Shown: positions 1 to 12,312, counted from the stretch's first letter. The stretch: 64,000 nt of DNA from Tanypteryx hageni (GCA_028673005.1 CM054113.1:213767504-213831503); one strand, 5' to 3'. Numbers and translations are program-made. Notes: generated by a model not told the origin, from the letters alone.

Positions 1-1340
1 TGCTAACAGTGTGAGACAGGAGATTTAGGGTTGGTTGGGGACCGGGGAATATGGGACCGTACACACGTCGCAACCCAACAAAGTCACCGCCACGCCGATA
101 CACTTCGCCTCTCTCTCTCCCTCCCTCGTCTGTTTACCGCCCTCAACCAGAAAACATCTCGCTCAAGTTTCCACAATCTGAAATAACCCATCCTTTCATC
201 TCCACGCTCACTTCAAAGCCGCTTACGTAAACTCACCTCCCTCTCTATCTCTCTCTCTCTCTACATCACCGAGCCTTTTTCTCTCTCTCTCTTTATTCTC
301 TATCTATCCCTCCTCAGGAGAATTCGAAAGATGTAAAGCCGAAAGAGATGGCAGACGAGTATAATATAAGATGAAGTCGACGGAGCGCGAAACATAATAT
401 TAAAGATCAGGCCAATGAAAGAAAACGAGGGACACCTTCCAAAAAGAACCGCATAATCTCTGATAAAACGAAGTATAAGAGAGAGAAAGAAGAAAGAGAA
501 AGGAAAAGAGAGAAGGGAGAGAAAGAGAGTAGAAAGAGTGAGAAAGAGAGAGGAAAAGAGAGGATGAGAGAGAAAGGAATAGAGAGAGGAAGATAGAGAG
601 AACAAAAAAGAGCTTAGTTAATACTCTTTGGAAAGTCGAGGTGATGAACTTCTGAGGATATGCTCGCCGCTCGGAAAAGCCCCGGGGAAATTCCGCCCTC
701 TCTTCCCGTGTTCCCTTATCATGTCCCTACCTCCCTCTTCACATCCTCTCCACTCCACACTTTTCCTCTCTCCACCTACCCCCTTTCTATATCACACTGA
801 TTTCTAATATTTCTAAACGCATTCCAAAGTGAATCACGCGCATCTAGTTTTTATTTTATCCTTCATAGTCACCCTTCTATTTATGTTACTGTCCAACCCT
901 TTTTCACCACACCCCTCTCCCCACCCGTTTTCTTTTTCCATATCCTTCGCGATGACCCATACATCCACTTCTCTTCTCTGCCGCTTATTTTTCTGGCCTC
1001 GAGGCGAGAGGATGTGGGAGAGGGGGTTGAGTTCTTGAGCGACTTCGTTTGTATACAAAGAAAGAAGGGAGTTGGAGAAGAAGCCAATGGAAAGAAGGAG
1101 ACGAAGAGCAATGGGAAGGATGTTGGGAAAAAAGGAGTCCCAAGTCTTTGGATAGACAGTGAGAGTAGGACATAGGAACCTCCTCGGAGAAAGATGGAAA
1201 AGGAGGGGAAAAAAGCGCAAATAAAGAAGGAAGAAGGCGAAAGAATGGAGATGAGAGAATGGGAAAGAGCTGGGATGAGGAAAAGGGGAAAGACGGTGGG
1301 ATAAAAGAGGACGAAGAGAGGAATAAAAAATTGAATGTTT
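1..1340. repeat. purine/pyrimidine-rich low-complexity DNA
   Basis: The stretch alternates CT-rich runs (about 105-130, 236-300 and 720-780) with GA-rich runs (about 476-605 and 1000-1330). Open frames here are products of the biased composition and encode Ser/Leu/Phe- or Arg/Glu-rich strings with no domain. I see no gene. Confidence 0.7.
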
Positions 1341-2160
1341 GAGATGCTTGAGGCGTAAATCTGAACGATGAATTTATTTATTAAAGCGAAACAGTTTTCG
1401 GCTATTTTTAGTCGGAGGAATAAAAGATGGGAGGAATCCCGATTATAAAATTTTTGATGAGATTTTAGTTCAAAAAGCTTGCCTTATATGTTTCAATTTC
1501 CTGCTCAAAATTATTTCTCAAAGTTGATAAAATATTAGTGTTCGCCGCTATTATAAATACTCTGAAATTAGCTAACTTTTCATTTCAAACTATATTCCAA
1601 TCTGAGATTATACGATTCATTTTTTCTTCTCAATCTCGATATATTAACGTTCTGGTTCAATAATATTTAAAACGCTAAAGCGCTGTTGTTTACCATAGTA
1701 AACCCCTTTAAATAAGGTGCTATCGGTTTTCAGAAGAGTGGATTTGTTAACATTGTCATATTTAAGAATCCATTTCAGATATAAATCCATTTTATACATT
1801 AACTTAAACCATAAACAAACTAATTTTGACACAATGATGGAGAGCCAAGTTTGCGAATGACGTAATACCACCGAGTCTCCTTGATGGCGGTCTATGATAA
1901 CATTTCATTCGAAAGTATAGTTTGTACGGTTCGGACGTCTTGCGTTCACGTGCACACACACTCGGGTGTTCTTCGCAAAAATCCCCTCTCGGAAATATCA
2001 AAACATTATTCGCTGAATTGACCCTTTTCCTACCAATATCGGATTCGCGCAATTTCAGATGCGTTATGCTTGACTTGTACGTAATGCAAAATCCAGATAT
2101 TTCGGAAGTTAGCTCGTACTCAAGTTTCGAAGGCAGCGGCAAAGAGGTGATTTCAGAGTC
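1341..2160. other. intergenic, no gene seen
   Basis: This is AT-rich sequence with short open frames on both strands, none with a recognisable domain. It leads into the TATA-like site that follows. Confidence 0.5.
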
Positions 2161-2164
2161 CCTC

Positions 2165-2265
2165 TATAAATAGCCCCAATATCCTCTTAAACATCACGGC
2201 TTACATAAGAGTCTCTTCAACGAAAAGATCCAGTGCGTCTGAGTTACAATTTCACTTTGGTAAGC
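2165..2265 (+). promoter_or_regulatory. candidate TATA promoter with short first exon and splice donor
   Basis: A good TATA box (TATAAATA, 2165-2172) is followed about 30 bp later by a possible start region near 2195. A consensus 5' splice donor, TTG|GTAAGC, has its junction at 2259/2260. The inferred arrangement is a short non-coding first exon of about 65 nt followed by an intron. No acceptor or coding exon could be paired with it, so the gene is unknown. Chance occurrence of both signals is possible. Confidence 0.3.
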
Positions 2266-2269
2266 ATTG

Positions 2270-2385
2270 TGGGCGTGTGAGCGCCCGCAAGCGTGCGTGC
2301 GTGTATGGATATGTATGTGTATGCATATATGCACGTGCATAAATACATAAGTACGTGTATTCTGACTTGCTTCATGAACATACAC
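2270..2385. repeat. GT/GC-rich alternating purine-pyrimidine stretch
   Basis: The stretch is an imperfect run of GTGC, GTAT and CATATG units. It alternates purine and pyrimidine for much of its length. It is not coding. Confidence 0.6.
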
Positions 2386-3120
2386 TACCTTTTGAGCGGC
2401 ACCCTGAAAAGCTCGTTCATCATATGAAACGAGCCATAACTTTCTCCCGAAAATATAATATTGGTTGTAGATTCATTTTTATAGATTAATGCGAAGCGAA
2501 CTCTTTCATCGTGCTCCGGTAACCGTTTCATATTTCAGACAAATTTGCATTTCGTTTTCAAGTAGAACGCTCCAGAAGCCTTTGAGTGAACACTTCGATC
2601 AAAATAATCCGCGGGGCCATGCCGTCACTAATAAATGTAAAGCGTAAATCTTTGCGTACCTTTCTCTTTTTCGTTCACTCGCTAATTTATATAATGTTCA
2701 TTTTCAGCGATTATGCTTCAAAGACAATGTAACTGATAATTCCGATTTGGGTCAATTAATCATTAACTCAAACGTGTGCCAACGTATGCGTGAAGAAAAC
2801 ACACATAAAAGTGTACATTTCAATTAATATATTCCTAAAAATGGATGCTTCGAGATAACTGCGCCAATGAAATAACTGCCTGAGTATAACTCCATTTCAG
2901 GAATGAATATTTCATTCCCTGATTTTCATTTAAAAAATCCTCTAAAAAGCTTTAAAAGATAAACAATAAAATAATTAATTAATGGGTAGCATTTAGTCTT
3001 ACAATTTATAGCTCATTTATTCAGCTGCTTGCAATGTCGATCCCTATAAGCGATCTATGCATGATAGTTTTTTTCTTTCAAAAAACAATTTACTTTAAGT
3101 ATGATTCAACAGAGAACAAT
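2386..3120. other. intergenic, nothing recognised
   Basis: The sequence is AT-rich with no open frame, repeat or RNA signal that I could support. Confidence 0.5.
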
Positions 3121-3366
3121 CGAGCTCGTCTTATGGCTGAGAAAAATTCTAGAAAAAGTAATTAAAAATGTAATTGGCTTAGTCATTTCCAATAGCCAAG
3201 ACAAGGTTAAAACCATATGGGCATTTCGGCTACAAAGCAGTCGTCTTCAATAGTAATTCACCAAAAATAGATTCTAAATAGGTCCTAAAAGGTTTTTAAC
3301 CTTGTTGTGGCTATTGAAGATACCTAAGGCAAGTACATTTTTAATTACTTGTTCTTCAATTTAAGT
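3121..3366. mobile_element. foldback (inverted-repeat) element, family FB-1, copy 1
   Basis: The left arm from 3121 and the right arm ending near 3366 are reverse complements with indels. Shared pieces include AACAAGGTTAAAA and its complement, and the AATTAAAAATGTA segment and its complement. A second copy of the same family lies at 7851-8182. On the minus strand, the loop-proximal part carries TGAAGA, a hairpin and GAAA. There is no coding capacity. This is a non-autonomous element; the superfamily is not determined. Confidence 0.6.
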
Positions 3367-3921
3367 AAGATGTTTAAATAAATATTCAAGAATAATGATT
3401 TTAAAACTTTTCTAGCCTGTGGAAGCAAATGATTAATGCAATAGTGCATAACGTTTGATGCCTACTATTTTGTTTGCTAGCAATAATTAATGAAAACCAG
3501 AAACGGAATACTCACAGGCGTTCTTTGTTGGTTTTACGTACAAAACAGTATCGAAAGATTGGGAGGTACTCGAACCTTTATCTCCGAAACTATAACTCGT
3601 AATTATGTGGTCTCGTGAACTTTTTTATGACAAATGTTGTAACCTAACCGAATATTTTTTTTCATATAAACGTCACAGATCATGTAAGAGTTTGGGAAAG
3701 AAAAATAAGGTATTTAAATAGCTGTCTGACAGATGCCATTTAATGAGATATTAATATAAGTTTAAATACATATGTATAGTGGAAATTCTAATTGACGGAT
3801 GCAGTTCAAAACCATGAAACGGCGACTAATTTTAATAAGAATCACTTATATCAAATTTAGTTCAAACCTGTCAAGCGGATAAAGAGATGAAAGTCGTGAC
3901 AGACGGACGGACGAGAGGTAC

Positions 3922-3929
3922 CCATAAGG
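3922..3929. repeat. left 8-bp target site duplication of hAT MITE
   Basis: CCATAAGG immediately precedes the element end and is repeated exactly at 4269-4276. An 8-bp duplication is the hAT hallmark. Confidence 0.85.
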
Positions 3930-4268
3930 CAGGAGTGGGAAAACCACGGCTCGCGGGCCAAATGTGGGCCGCGAGGGCATTTTATATGGCCTGCGATGCC
4001 ATTATGAAAGCAAACCATAATATAATATACAGATAATTTCATATTTGTAACTTAAAATTATGGCCAAAAAACCTATTTCCAGTGATGTTATGGAGATAAC
4101 ATTATTTATTATTGATTTTTACTAACAGGATCCCTTGCATTATCTCAAATAAGTTCCGATGTGAACCGCAACGTGGCCCACCAAAGCATTTTCATCTGTA
4201 AATGCGGCCCGCCTAACAAGCTGCAACTGTTAATGCGGCCCGCTACGAAAATATTTTGCCCACCACTG
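3930..4268. mobile_element. non-autonomous hAT-like MITE with perfect TSD
   Basis: The element starts CAGGAGTGGG and ends CCCACCACTG, giving imperfect short terminal inverted repeats. It is flanked by a perfect 8-bp duplication, CCATAAGG. The interior is AT-rich but carries GC-rich subterminal patches (GCGGGCC, GCGGCCCGC) at both ends. Three other hAT-like elements in this window share these patches. There is no transposase. Confidence 0.85.
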
Positions 4269-4276
4269 CCATAAGG

Positions 4277-7200
4277 CGCTCCTGTAGTATCGCTTTGCTG
4301 GTAAAGAATGCCTAATAATAAAAATTGAACCGATCTATCGCAAGAATCATTCAAGTTTTCATATAGAAAAACTAAATGGAAAAAAGATTAGTTATTGTGC
4401 AGTGGTTCGGACCACATTCATCAGCAAAATTACAGGAATCTACACTCACTTTCCACTTGCCTCGCGTGATTATCCTCGTCCATTATTGTTCCTCCCGGAG
4501 GCAAGAAACCCCCGACGCCACTTGCGTCCGCCTCCACAAAAACCCTTGTTCACTCTGCGCAATAACCGGCGGAAGGATCATTAAAATAAAAAGGAAACCG
4601 CTTTCAAAAACCCATCCACCCACAATCTCGCCTCCAAAATCCGGGTGGATGTACTTCCTAGGAACAAAAAAAGACGTTCGATAATCCAATCGCAAGGATT
4701 TGGTGGGAGGCCTCTTAAAGTGACTTCGTAAAGAGATCTTTGAGTTGAAGGAGGCCACAGCACCGAAAAAATAGAGGAAGAGTAAAAACGAGAAGTCTAA
4801 GCCAGAAAAGACAAGGGAAAAGATAAGGATTTTATCGTAAAGATTTTGCTAGGCAACAAACAAGGTACGGATCGGAAGCAAAGGAATTTTGCGTGGGAAT
4901 GAAGGAAAGAAAAATGGGAGAGAAAGGAAAGGGCGTGAAGAGAAGGATGGATGAGAGAAGGACGAAAATTAGAGGTTAGAGCTCTGGATGAGGGATAGCG
5001 GTGATAGGAGATATGAGAAGCCTTAAGGCGAAGGAGAGAGAGAGAGAGAAAGAGGAAAGGAAGGTGGAGTTTTGGAGGGATAGAATTTGGCGAGAGCGAA
5101 GGGAGGAAGGGACAAAGGACTGGAAGACTCCCGGTGCGGAAGGAGTTGGGAGTTTGGGTTCGGTCGGGCAGGAGGGCGATGCTTCGGGATTGTGGATTGC
5201 GAGGAGGAGGGAAGCGGGTGTGGGAGGAGAGTGGTGTGGGAGGAGGGTAGTTTGGAGGGAGAGGAGTGTGAAGAGAAGCCGGACGGATGATTGGGGTTGG
5301 GAGTCGAAGAATGCCCCCAGTAACCCGAAAGGCTGTGAGGAAGAATGCGAGGATATGACGAAGGAAGATGAGAAAAGGCAAAGTCTTCACGAAGTCAAGA
5401 GGGAGCCATCGAGACAACTGAAAATCACGCGGACCGATAAACTCATTCCGACGCATTTCGTAGGGTTAAAAACGTTTTTTTTTAGATTATCTCGCCGCCG
5501 TTGGTTGAACGTTTATTTTCGCCGCCGAGTCGTCAAATAGAGTAATCAAGGATCTTCACCATTACACGAAAGAGAGGTAAAAACTTCCAAGCGTGGTGGA
5601 TTAATGGTAAAAATAAATCGATTACCCATCCCTTACCAAATTTTCTATGCATATTGCAAAAATTAATCGGTAAATCTTAAAATGTCAGTCAAGTTTATGA
5701 CAAATAACGATTTCAGTTTTTATTTTCAGCTGTAAGGGATGAAAATGAATTTACTTTCCAACCAAAAAGTATTTTTAAAAGCGAAATTAGCTCATTTATT
5801 TGAAATTCTAGCAATTCTTTTTCAAACGACAGAAACAAATAAAATATAGAACAAATTTTGATTTTTAATGGTTTAATGTTTGGAATAGAAAATGAAGCAA
5901 AAATATAAACCAATTGATGTGTTCTTGCCAATAGCTGACAAATTAACTTCAATATACGGGAAAGGACGCGAGGAATGGGGAAATGAGAAGGGAATTAAAT
6001 GAGTCCGGAAACTTGCGCTATTGTACAGACAGCAAGGAAATCGAAGGGGATCGGAGGAAATGGATATATTTGAGTATGAAAGGATAAGAGAAAAACAAAT
6101 TCCCAGGGGAAGAGGAAAGGAAAAAGGGATAGGAGTGATCTTCGCGAGTGCGAGTCGGATTGTTTGATGCCGGCTGACAGCTTTTTCTTTGTGGATAGTG
6201 GTGTTTCTTCTGGTTCCCCTTTGACCCTCCTTACCTCGAAGGAGCAGAGGGAAATTCGGAAAGGGATGTGAGAGAAGGGACGAGGAGTGGAGGAGGGAGA
6301 GAAAGAAAGAGAAGGGCTGTGGAATGCATCGACGCCTCACCCAATAAATCCGTCCCCCGGTTCCCTCAGATTGGATTCCCCGAAAGTTAAAAGTTTTGGC
6401 CTTCGGCAGGGGAGTGAGAAAGAGGGTGTTGGTGTAGGGAGTTATTTTCTCCTCTCCTGCCGACCTCCATCCTCTCGAATCCTCCCTCCCCTTCGGGGGC
6501 TACCGCATTAGCGAGAAACTTTGGAAAAGGCAACTCAACAATCACTTCCATTCCCCCCAATTCCCGCCTTCTCCCTTACTATATCTCATCCCCTTTCTCT
6601 CCCGCCCCTAGTCCCCAAATGCCTCCTCCCATTCCCTCTTACGCTCTCCCGTTTCCCTCTAATCCTGAGAGACATTTTATCTCGCCCCCTTTCACTTCCT
6701 TCACCCTCATCCCAATCTAAGGATCAAAAGGACGACATAATTAATAGCAATTAATTCTCTCTTTTTGTTTCGGCTCCAATCTTAGACTATCGTGCAGTGG
6801 TTTTCGTTTCCCGGGACGTTAATCCGCGCCCCGAGAAGTATTTAAAATCTCAGCGTTATTTAATTAAGCCTCTCTGCCCGTTATATATGTCGGAGGTCGA
6901 GGGAAGCAAATATTTGGGAGAAGGGAAATGTGGGTTAACTAGGTGATTTCTGTTTATTCCTCCACCACTTCTGTTTGCAGCTAATTTTTTTAAACGGGAT
7001 GACCTTTGTTTCTCTCTATCAGACGCGTTATGCCTAAATGTTTATCTAAAATGTTTATGCGATGAAAGAAAGATTTGCATTTACGCATTAACATTCAATT
7101 ACGGACGCGCAGTGCATTGACGCGTCAATTGAAATGGTACATTCGCGTCAATTTCTTATACAAGTTTTTCTTCTGTTTAAGTATCTACTATTCAATTTAA

Positions 7201-7850
7201 ATATTTCTGATACAAGTATTCATTCTTTACGGGTGCTTAGTTAAATGGTGTAGCAACTTTAAGAGACATCAATGCTGTACCATTATTTTTCACTATTTCT
7301 GGTAACTAACGCTCCGAATTGAGACTATTTCTCTGATTATCATTCTTGCAGGTGAATTGAAAATATGCACAGTATAATATCATGCACAAAATGAAGTAAA
7401 TTACACATGAAAAAGCATGGCGAATGCATTGTATATATTTTTTTATGAAAAGCTATAAATGTTTCAATTTAGTGCAATATTTGCGCCGCACAACCAGTTG
7501 CTTGATATTAGGTTGGTTGCCTGAGAAGTTATCGTACTGAAACATTGAGAAACCCAGTAGAAATGAAGTTAAAGAGAAGCTCTTTTGCATGTAATATACC
7601 AAGAAAGGTTAAAATTTTGGGTGAGATTCACGCATCGAAGGAGAAGATTTCCGTAAGAAACACTTCGTATTATATATACCGAGTTTCAACTGTGCAAATA
7701 TAAAGTATTTTTGAGTTTCTTTATGAGATCCAAAAAGCGCAGCTTTTTATTTAAATTAATGATGTGAAGTACTTGTTGCTATAAAAAACGACAAAAGTGC
7801 AGCTCGAGTGTTATTTTTTTAATATTTCATTTTTATATCAACAGGGAATC
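4277..7850. other. intergenic with purine- and pyrimidine-rich patches
   Basis: Purine-rich sequence at about 4790-5290 and 6230-6320 and CT-rich sequence at about 6430-6720 generate long open frames (for example 4797-5456 on the minus strand). Their translations are low-complexity Ser/Pro/Leu or Arg/Glu strings without domains. From 6750 to 7850 the DNA is AT-rich and featureless. I see no gene. Confidence 0.5.
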
Positions 7851-8182
7851 ATCGAGCTCGCTTATGGCAAAAAAATTCAAGAACAAGCACTTAAAGAATA
7901 ATTGTCCCCAAGAGCCACAACAAGGTTAAAGAAAACCAGATACGCATTTCAGCTACAAAGCAGTCGTCCTCCGTGGTAATTCACCAAAAATAAATGAACC
8001 TATTTCCATTTTCTATTCTATTTCTTCTAGTATCTATCTTTGGTGAATTGCCACTGAAGACGGCTGCTTTGTAGCCGAAATGCTCATATGTTTTTATAAT
8101 CTATGATTATGATACTATTGGAGATACCTGAGACAAGTATTTTTTAAGAGCTTGTTCTTGAATATCTCTTTCAGCATAATGG
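7851..8182. mobile_element. foldback element, family FB-1, copy 2
   Basis: The arms match copy 1 at 3121-3366, including GAGCTCG...CTTATGGC at the left edge, GGCTACAAAGCAG and its complement, and AATTCACCAAAAATA and its complement. The spacer between the arms (about 7993-8035) is unrelated to copy 1. The right arm on the plus strand (8049-8095) contains CTGAAGA, a 7-bp hairpin and GAAA, a hammerhead-like layout. The element is non-coding. Confidence 0.6.
8049..8095 (+). ncRNA. hammerhead-like motif in FB-1 copy 2 (candidate)
   Basis: CTGAAGA (8054-8060) is followed by a hairpin of CGGCTGC pairing with GTAGCCG around a TTT loop, then GAAA (8077-8080). Next come a short AT...AT hairpin and an ATA site. 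In hammerheads the core is CUGANGA, stem II, GAAA, stem III, then cleavage after UH. Departures from the canonical form are one extra base between A9 and stem II, and a weak stem I on this arm. Activity is not implied. Confidence 0.3.
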
Positions 8183-9874
8183 CTACTTGTTAACCAAAGA
8201 GATTTAAGGTACAGCTTGATTGAAAACGACTTCATTTTATATAAAATGAAAGCTTTAATTGCACGTAAATTTTGAAACTGCCGTTTGTAATCACTCTGGA
8301 GCTAGTTTTAAATCGCTATTTTATCTCCATTTATTATCCAAGGTAAAGGGTACAAATGGATTAAATATAGTCTATGAATACTTTTAAAGTGAGTCAAATG
8401 ATTTTTAAGAAATATTATAACATTGTTATCTTTTACCATTAACAATGAAAGATTTATCGCAACATAAATCGATACATCTATTTACATTTGTTCGGTAACC
8501 AAGATGTTGTTTATTGTTTACGATTTGGCTAATAGTAATGACATAATCCACATAATTTTTTTGCTGCTTTCAAGGGTTCGGTGCATCTATCCATGTGGAT
8601 ATTAAGCAAGACGTTAATATATTAATGGTAAAACTTTACAATACAATAGATAAAATATTAAATGTTAATGTAAACATCACTTGCGTAATTAAGGAATGGG
8701 GAACGAAAATTCAGGGCTTATGGTGCACTCGGAGTAATTTCTATTTTAATAAAACTGCTCGATTATGCCGAATATTCTTGGAAAAGCAGTCTGCCTTGAT
8801 TATATGATGGATTCGGCATTGCATTTTTACGTACTTAAAGCCGACGTTCTCAATAATAATTCTGAACTTTATAAATTCCTAAATGAGCCAAATTAAACTA
8901 AATTCTACCAGCAGTCCACCTCTTCAAGTCTAGAGTTGATGCATCAATTTTAAATATTTTTAAAACACACTTTTTTAAAGTTCTGCGCCGACTCGTTCCT
9001 CAATTATTTAAATATACACCATGGTGCTCTGAGGCGAGTTGACATAAAGGCAGTTTAATAAATTAATGTGTCGTTCAACGTTTCGGGATTGTTCTTCTCA
9101 CGCTCAATCGGTTAGGACGTGAACGCGCGTCTCCCAAATCTCCGCGGAATACAGAATCCTTTTTTCGCAACCATTTGCATCTAAACAGCCGCGCAAGTGT
9201 TCCAGATAATTCGCTACGAGAGAGGCGACGAATTGATGTTTTCTGCCTCCCACGTTTATCGCCTCCTCTCCGTCACACTAACTCTCTCGTGCAACTTCCC
9301 AGAAGTTCCCTCGAGCGAAGAACTCAGCTGTATCTCTTCGACGTTAATGAGGAAATTCTCATGCAGAGCTACTTCGTCGCATCAGCTCAGATTTTACGAG
9401 GTCCTCTGTTTTCTAAACATTATTTTTTTAAAGACAGAGAGAGACTGAGGCAGAGGGGGTTGCTATAAAAAGAACTACCAATAACGTCTAAATTCGCCTT
9501 TTATGATCCTATCAGAGACTTTGGACGGTATTTTCTTCTTATTTGTCTCGTCTAGCATGATGACTCGGGATCTCATCCCATGAGACACTGTGTAAGGGGT
9601 GAGATGAAAATCGCCTCATAATTGGCGGAAAGGGCGAGAAGTTCACGAGTAAGTACTTTTTTAAGTATCTAATTAACATCGCAGCCTTTTACAATTATCA
9701 CATCAAAGATGAAAAGGACAGTAGCATATGCATTTCCAACCACAGCATTCGAACTCGCGTCCCTAGTGTTAACGATCCCTTAATTCATAACAAACTTCTG
9801 GAGTAAAAATGTCCCCTGCTTTCATTCGGAAAAATCCTCCTCCACACAACCACACATTTTTCTTCTCTTCTCTC
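8183..9874. other. intergenic, nothing recognised
   Basis: The sequence is AT-rich. The open frames at 9175-9468 on the plus strand have no recognisable domain and no supporting splice context. I see no gene. Confidence 0.45.
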
Positions 9875-9970
9875 TCTCTCACCCTCCCTCACTCTCTCTC
9901 TCCCTCTCTCTCCTTCTCTCTCTCCCTCCCTCTCTCTCCCCCTCTCTCTCTCTCCCTCTCTCTCTCTCTT
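9875..9970. repeat. CT-rich microsatellite, left flank of LINE tail C
   Basis: This is an imperfect run of CTCTCTCC and CTCCCT units. It directly abuts the LINE tail and resumes on its other side at 10119. Confidence 0.85.
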
Positions 9971-10118
9971 TTATTTTCAAATACTTGTATTTTTATTGTT
10001 ACCTGTATTTACATTGTTAATGTTTTATGTATTATTGTATGTTTCATGACGAGGGGTTAGGTGGAAGATGGGACTTCTTAGTCTCATTCTCGACCCAAAT
10101 AAAGACCAAATCAATCAA
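9971..10118 (+). mobile_element. 5'-truncated LINE 3' tail (copy C of the GA/CT-targeted family)
   Basis: This 148-bp piece matches the reverse complement of 57599-57735, the 3' end of LINE copy B. Shared landmarks are GACGAGGGGTTAGG, GATGGGACTTCTTA, AAATAAAGACCAAATCAATC and an (AATC)n end. It is flanked on both sides by CT microsatellite. Only the 3' UTR is left; there is no coding sequence. The sense strand is plus, so the sense strand is the pyrimidine strand of the host repeat, as in copies A, B and D. Confidence 0.8.
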
Positions 10119-10158
10119 TCTCTCCCCCTCTCTCTCTCCTTCTCTCTCTCTCTCTCTC
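10119..10158. repeat. CT microsatellite, right flank of LINE tail C
   Basis: CTCTCC and CTCTCT units continue the repeat that is interrupted by the LINE tail. Confidence 0.85.
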
Positions 10159-10724
10159 CAACTTCGCTTTCATCAGCACATCCCAGCGAGAGATATCATC
10201 CGAGCACACCTCCCTCAATGTCCTAGAACGCCACCCCCTCTTCTCCCTCCCTCTCGCCTTTTCTTTCGATCCCCTTAACCCTCTCCCAAGACGATGCCAC
10301 CTCAATTCCAAGCGAACATCGACCGACCGAACACAAACATTCCGTTGCTTGCCGGAGATATTTGCTTTTAAAACGGGTTCTTGTTTCCACGTTCACGCTC
10401 CGCGAATGATAAATTGTTGGCACCCCAGCGCTTACCTGTGTATGGTGTCTTTGTGTGTGCGTAAGCACACACACGCACATTCATACATTGTATGCATATA
10501 ATAAAATTTATCCCTGCAATATACCCCCTTTACGATCACTTTTCTACAGAATCGCCAGTGGTCGCTTAAGCCAGTTCCAGTGCATTTATGTCTGTGCGTA
10601 ATAATCGGCCCTTATCTATGAAATCAAGATTAAATGTTTCCCCTTGATTCCTTCCATTTTCACTCACTCCCTCCTCCATCTTACATTTTTGCGCCATCCA
10701 AATTTAATTTCATCTCAGACGATA

Positions 10725-10726
<2 letters not shown>

Positions 10727-10766
<40 letters not shown>
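10727..10766. repeat. (TA)n microsatellite
   Basis: About 20 perfect TA dinucleotides follow GCA. A (GT/CA)n-rich patch lies upstream at about 10447-10480. Confidence 0.9.
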
Positions 10767-10770
<4 letters not shown>

Positions 10771-11375
10771 CATATACAATACTTCGTTTTTACTGTCCCT
10801 TCAGATTATCCACGCACCTATCACCATGCTCTTTTGCGCTGTAAAACATTGTTATAAAATATGTAAAGGATTGTATCATAAGATGATCTCTGCATTTCAT
10901 TAATGAATATTTAATTTTTGAAAGGCGTGCGTTTGATTAAACGTCTGATAATATATTTTATGTCATGATTATTAGAAAATTTCATAATATTATGTATTAC
11001 TTTGAATTAAGATTGCTCTGCATTCCTATCACATACTTATATTTTGTTTAAATATTTGACATAACGAAAACACAAGACCGTATAAACTAAGTTAAAATTT
11101 TACACGCTTTTGGAAATTAAATCTCAGCAGCTTCGACAAATTTCTCACTGCGTGGGGAACAAATTCCAATAAAAATTCATCGTATTTGTTTCGTCATGGT
11201 TTAAATACCCTGAGTATGAGATGGAGAGAGATGGAACGAGGAAAAAGTATTGGAAGGCCTAAAAAATTGATTTTCGAACGCAAGTCCCTCCTCTCCCTTC
11301 CTCCCCTACGTTGGCGGAAACGGAACACGGAGAATATACGCGATTGATCTGATTCCTCTGTGGTCTTCTCTCTCT

Positions 11376-11493
11376 ATATCCCTCTCTTTCCCTCTCTCTC
11401 TCCATCTCTCTCTCCATCTCTCTCTCCATCTCTCTCTCCATCTCTCTCTCCATCTCTCTCTCCATCTCTCTCTCACCATCTCTCTCTCTCTCA
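11376..11493. repeat. CTCTCTCCAT decamer tandem array
   Basis: About eight near-perfect copies of a 10-bp unit, CTCTCTCCAT, are followed by a plain CT run. The minus-strand frame over it reads as a repeating Met-Glu-Arg peptide, which is an artefact of the repeat. Confidence 0.9.
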
Positions 11494-12165
11494 CGCCATG
11501 CCGTCCTCTATCGGCGCTATTGCAAAATTCCATAAACCACAGCGTGGCCGTGGGCGCACACCTTGATTCCCCCACACACCTTACTGTCTTGACATCACGG
11601 ATTTCATGCTGCATCTCTCATGACAACTCTGATGTGGATTCCCTGCGATGCACGCTGTGCGATCTATAAGGTAGAATCGTCAAAGCTGACAATGAGCCAG
11701 ACAGCTTTCAGTTACCGCGGCACAATTCTATGAAAGAACCGAATCGAGGAAACCGTTTTATAGAGCCGTGTTTGCCTTACTCCCGTGAAGGGATGGAAAA
11801 ACAACAGAAAAACGCTAGGCGAAAACACGTTCTGGATCTCCGATTGTTACCGTGTTGGCGAAATTCGCGCTTTGTGTTCCTTTTGTATTATAGAAGGTCT
11901 GAATTCCGTGAGTGTAAGTGAAACTTTTTTATTTTCCCGCAGTATTTATTTTTTCCTTCTCAATCTACTCCGCGCCGGATCGAAAGGAAGAAAAATAATC
12001 CTTCCAGCGGGTATCTGTGATTGATTTCGAACACTTGGACTTAAAAAACCTAAGGGTTCACTTCACTGGCGCTCGTAAATTTATAGTAGCGGAAGAGTAA
12101 GTCGGGAAATTGTCGTTGGTTCTTGTGCGTGGTGCAGGATAATCGAATAAAGAGGGTAGAGGGAA
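11494..12165. other. intergenic, nothing recognised
   Basis: This is mixed-composition sequence between two simple-sequence arrays. Short open frames at 11730-12024 show no domain. Confidence 0.45.
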
Positions 12166-12312
12166 ACAGAGGAAGGGATGGAGGGAGAGGGATGGAGGGA
12201 GAGGGATGGAGGGAGAGGGATGGAGGGAGAGGGATGGAGGGAGAGGGATGGAGGGAGAGGGATGGAGGGAGAGAGAGAGATGGAGAGAGAGATGGAGAGA
12301 GAGAAATTGAGA
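12166..12312. repeat. GGGATGGAGGGAGA 14-mer array and GA microsatellite, left flank of LINE A
   Basis: About seven copies of a 14-bp unit grade into GAGAGATGGAGA. The last 27 bp (12286-12312) are repeated exactly at 16268-16294 on the other side of LINE A. This identifies the array as the insertion target. Confidence 0.9.

Noticed and set aside
4797..5540. Long open frames on both strands (219 and 179 codons)
   Set aside because: Purine-rich sequence produces low-complexity translations with no domain, and the two frames overlap on opposite strands.
11376..12312. CRISPR-like array from regular repeats
   Set aside because: Units are contiguous 10- and 14-bp simple repeats without unique spacers.
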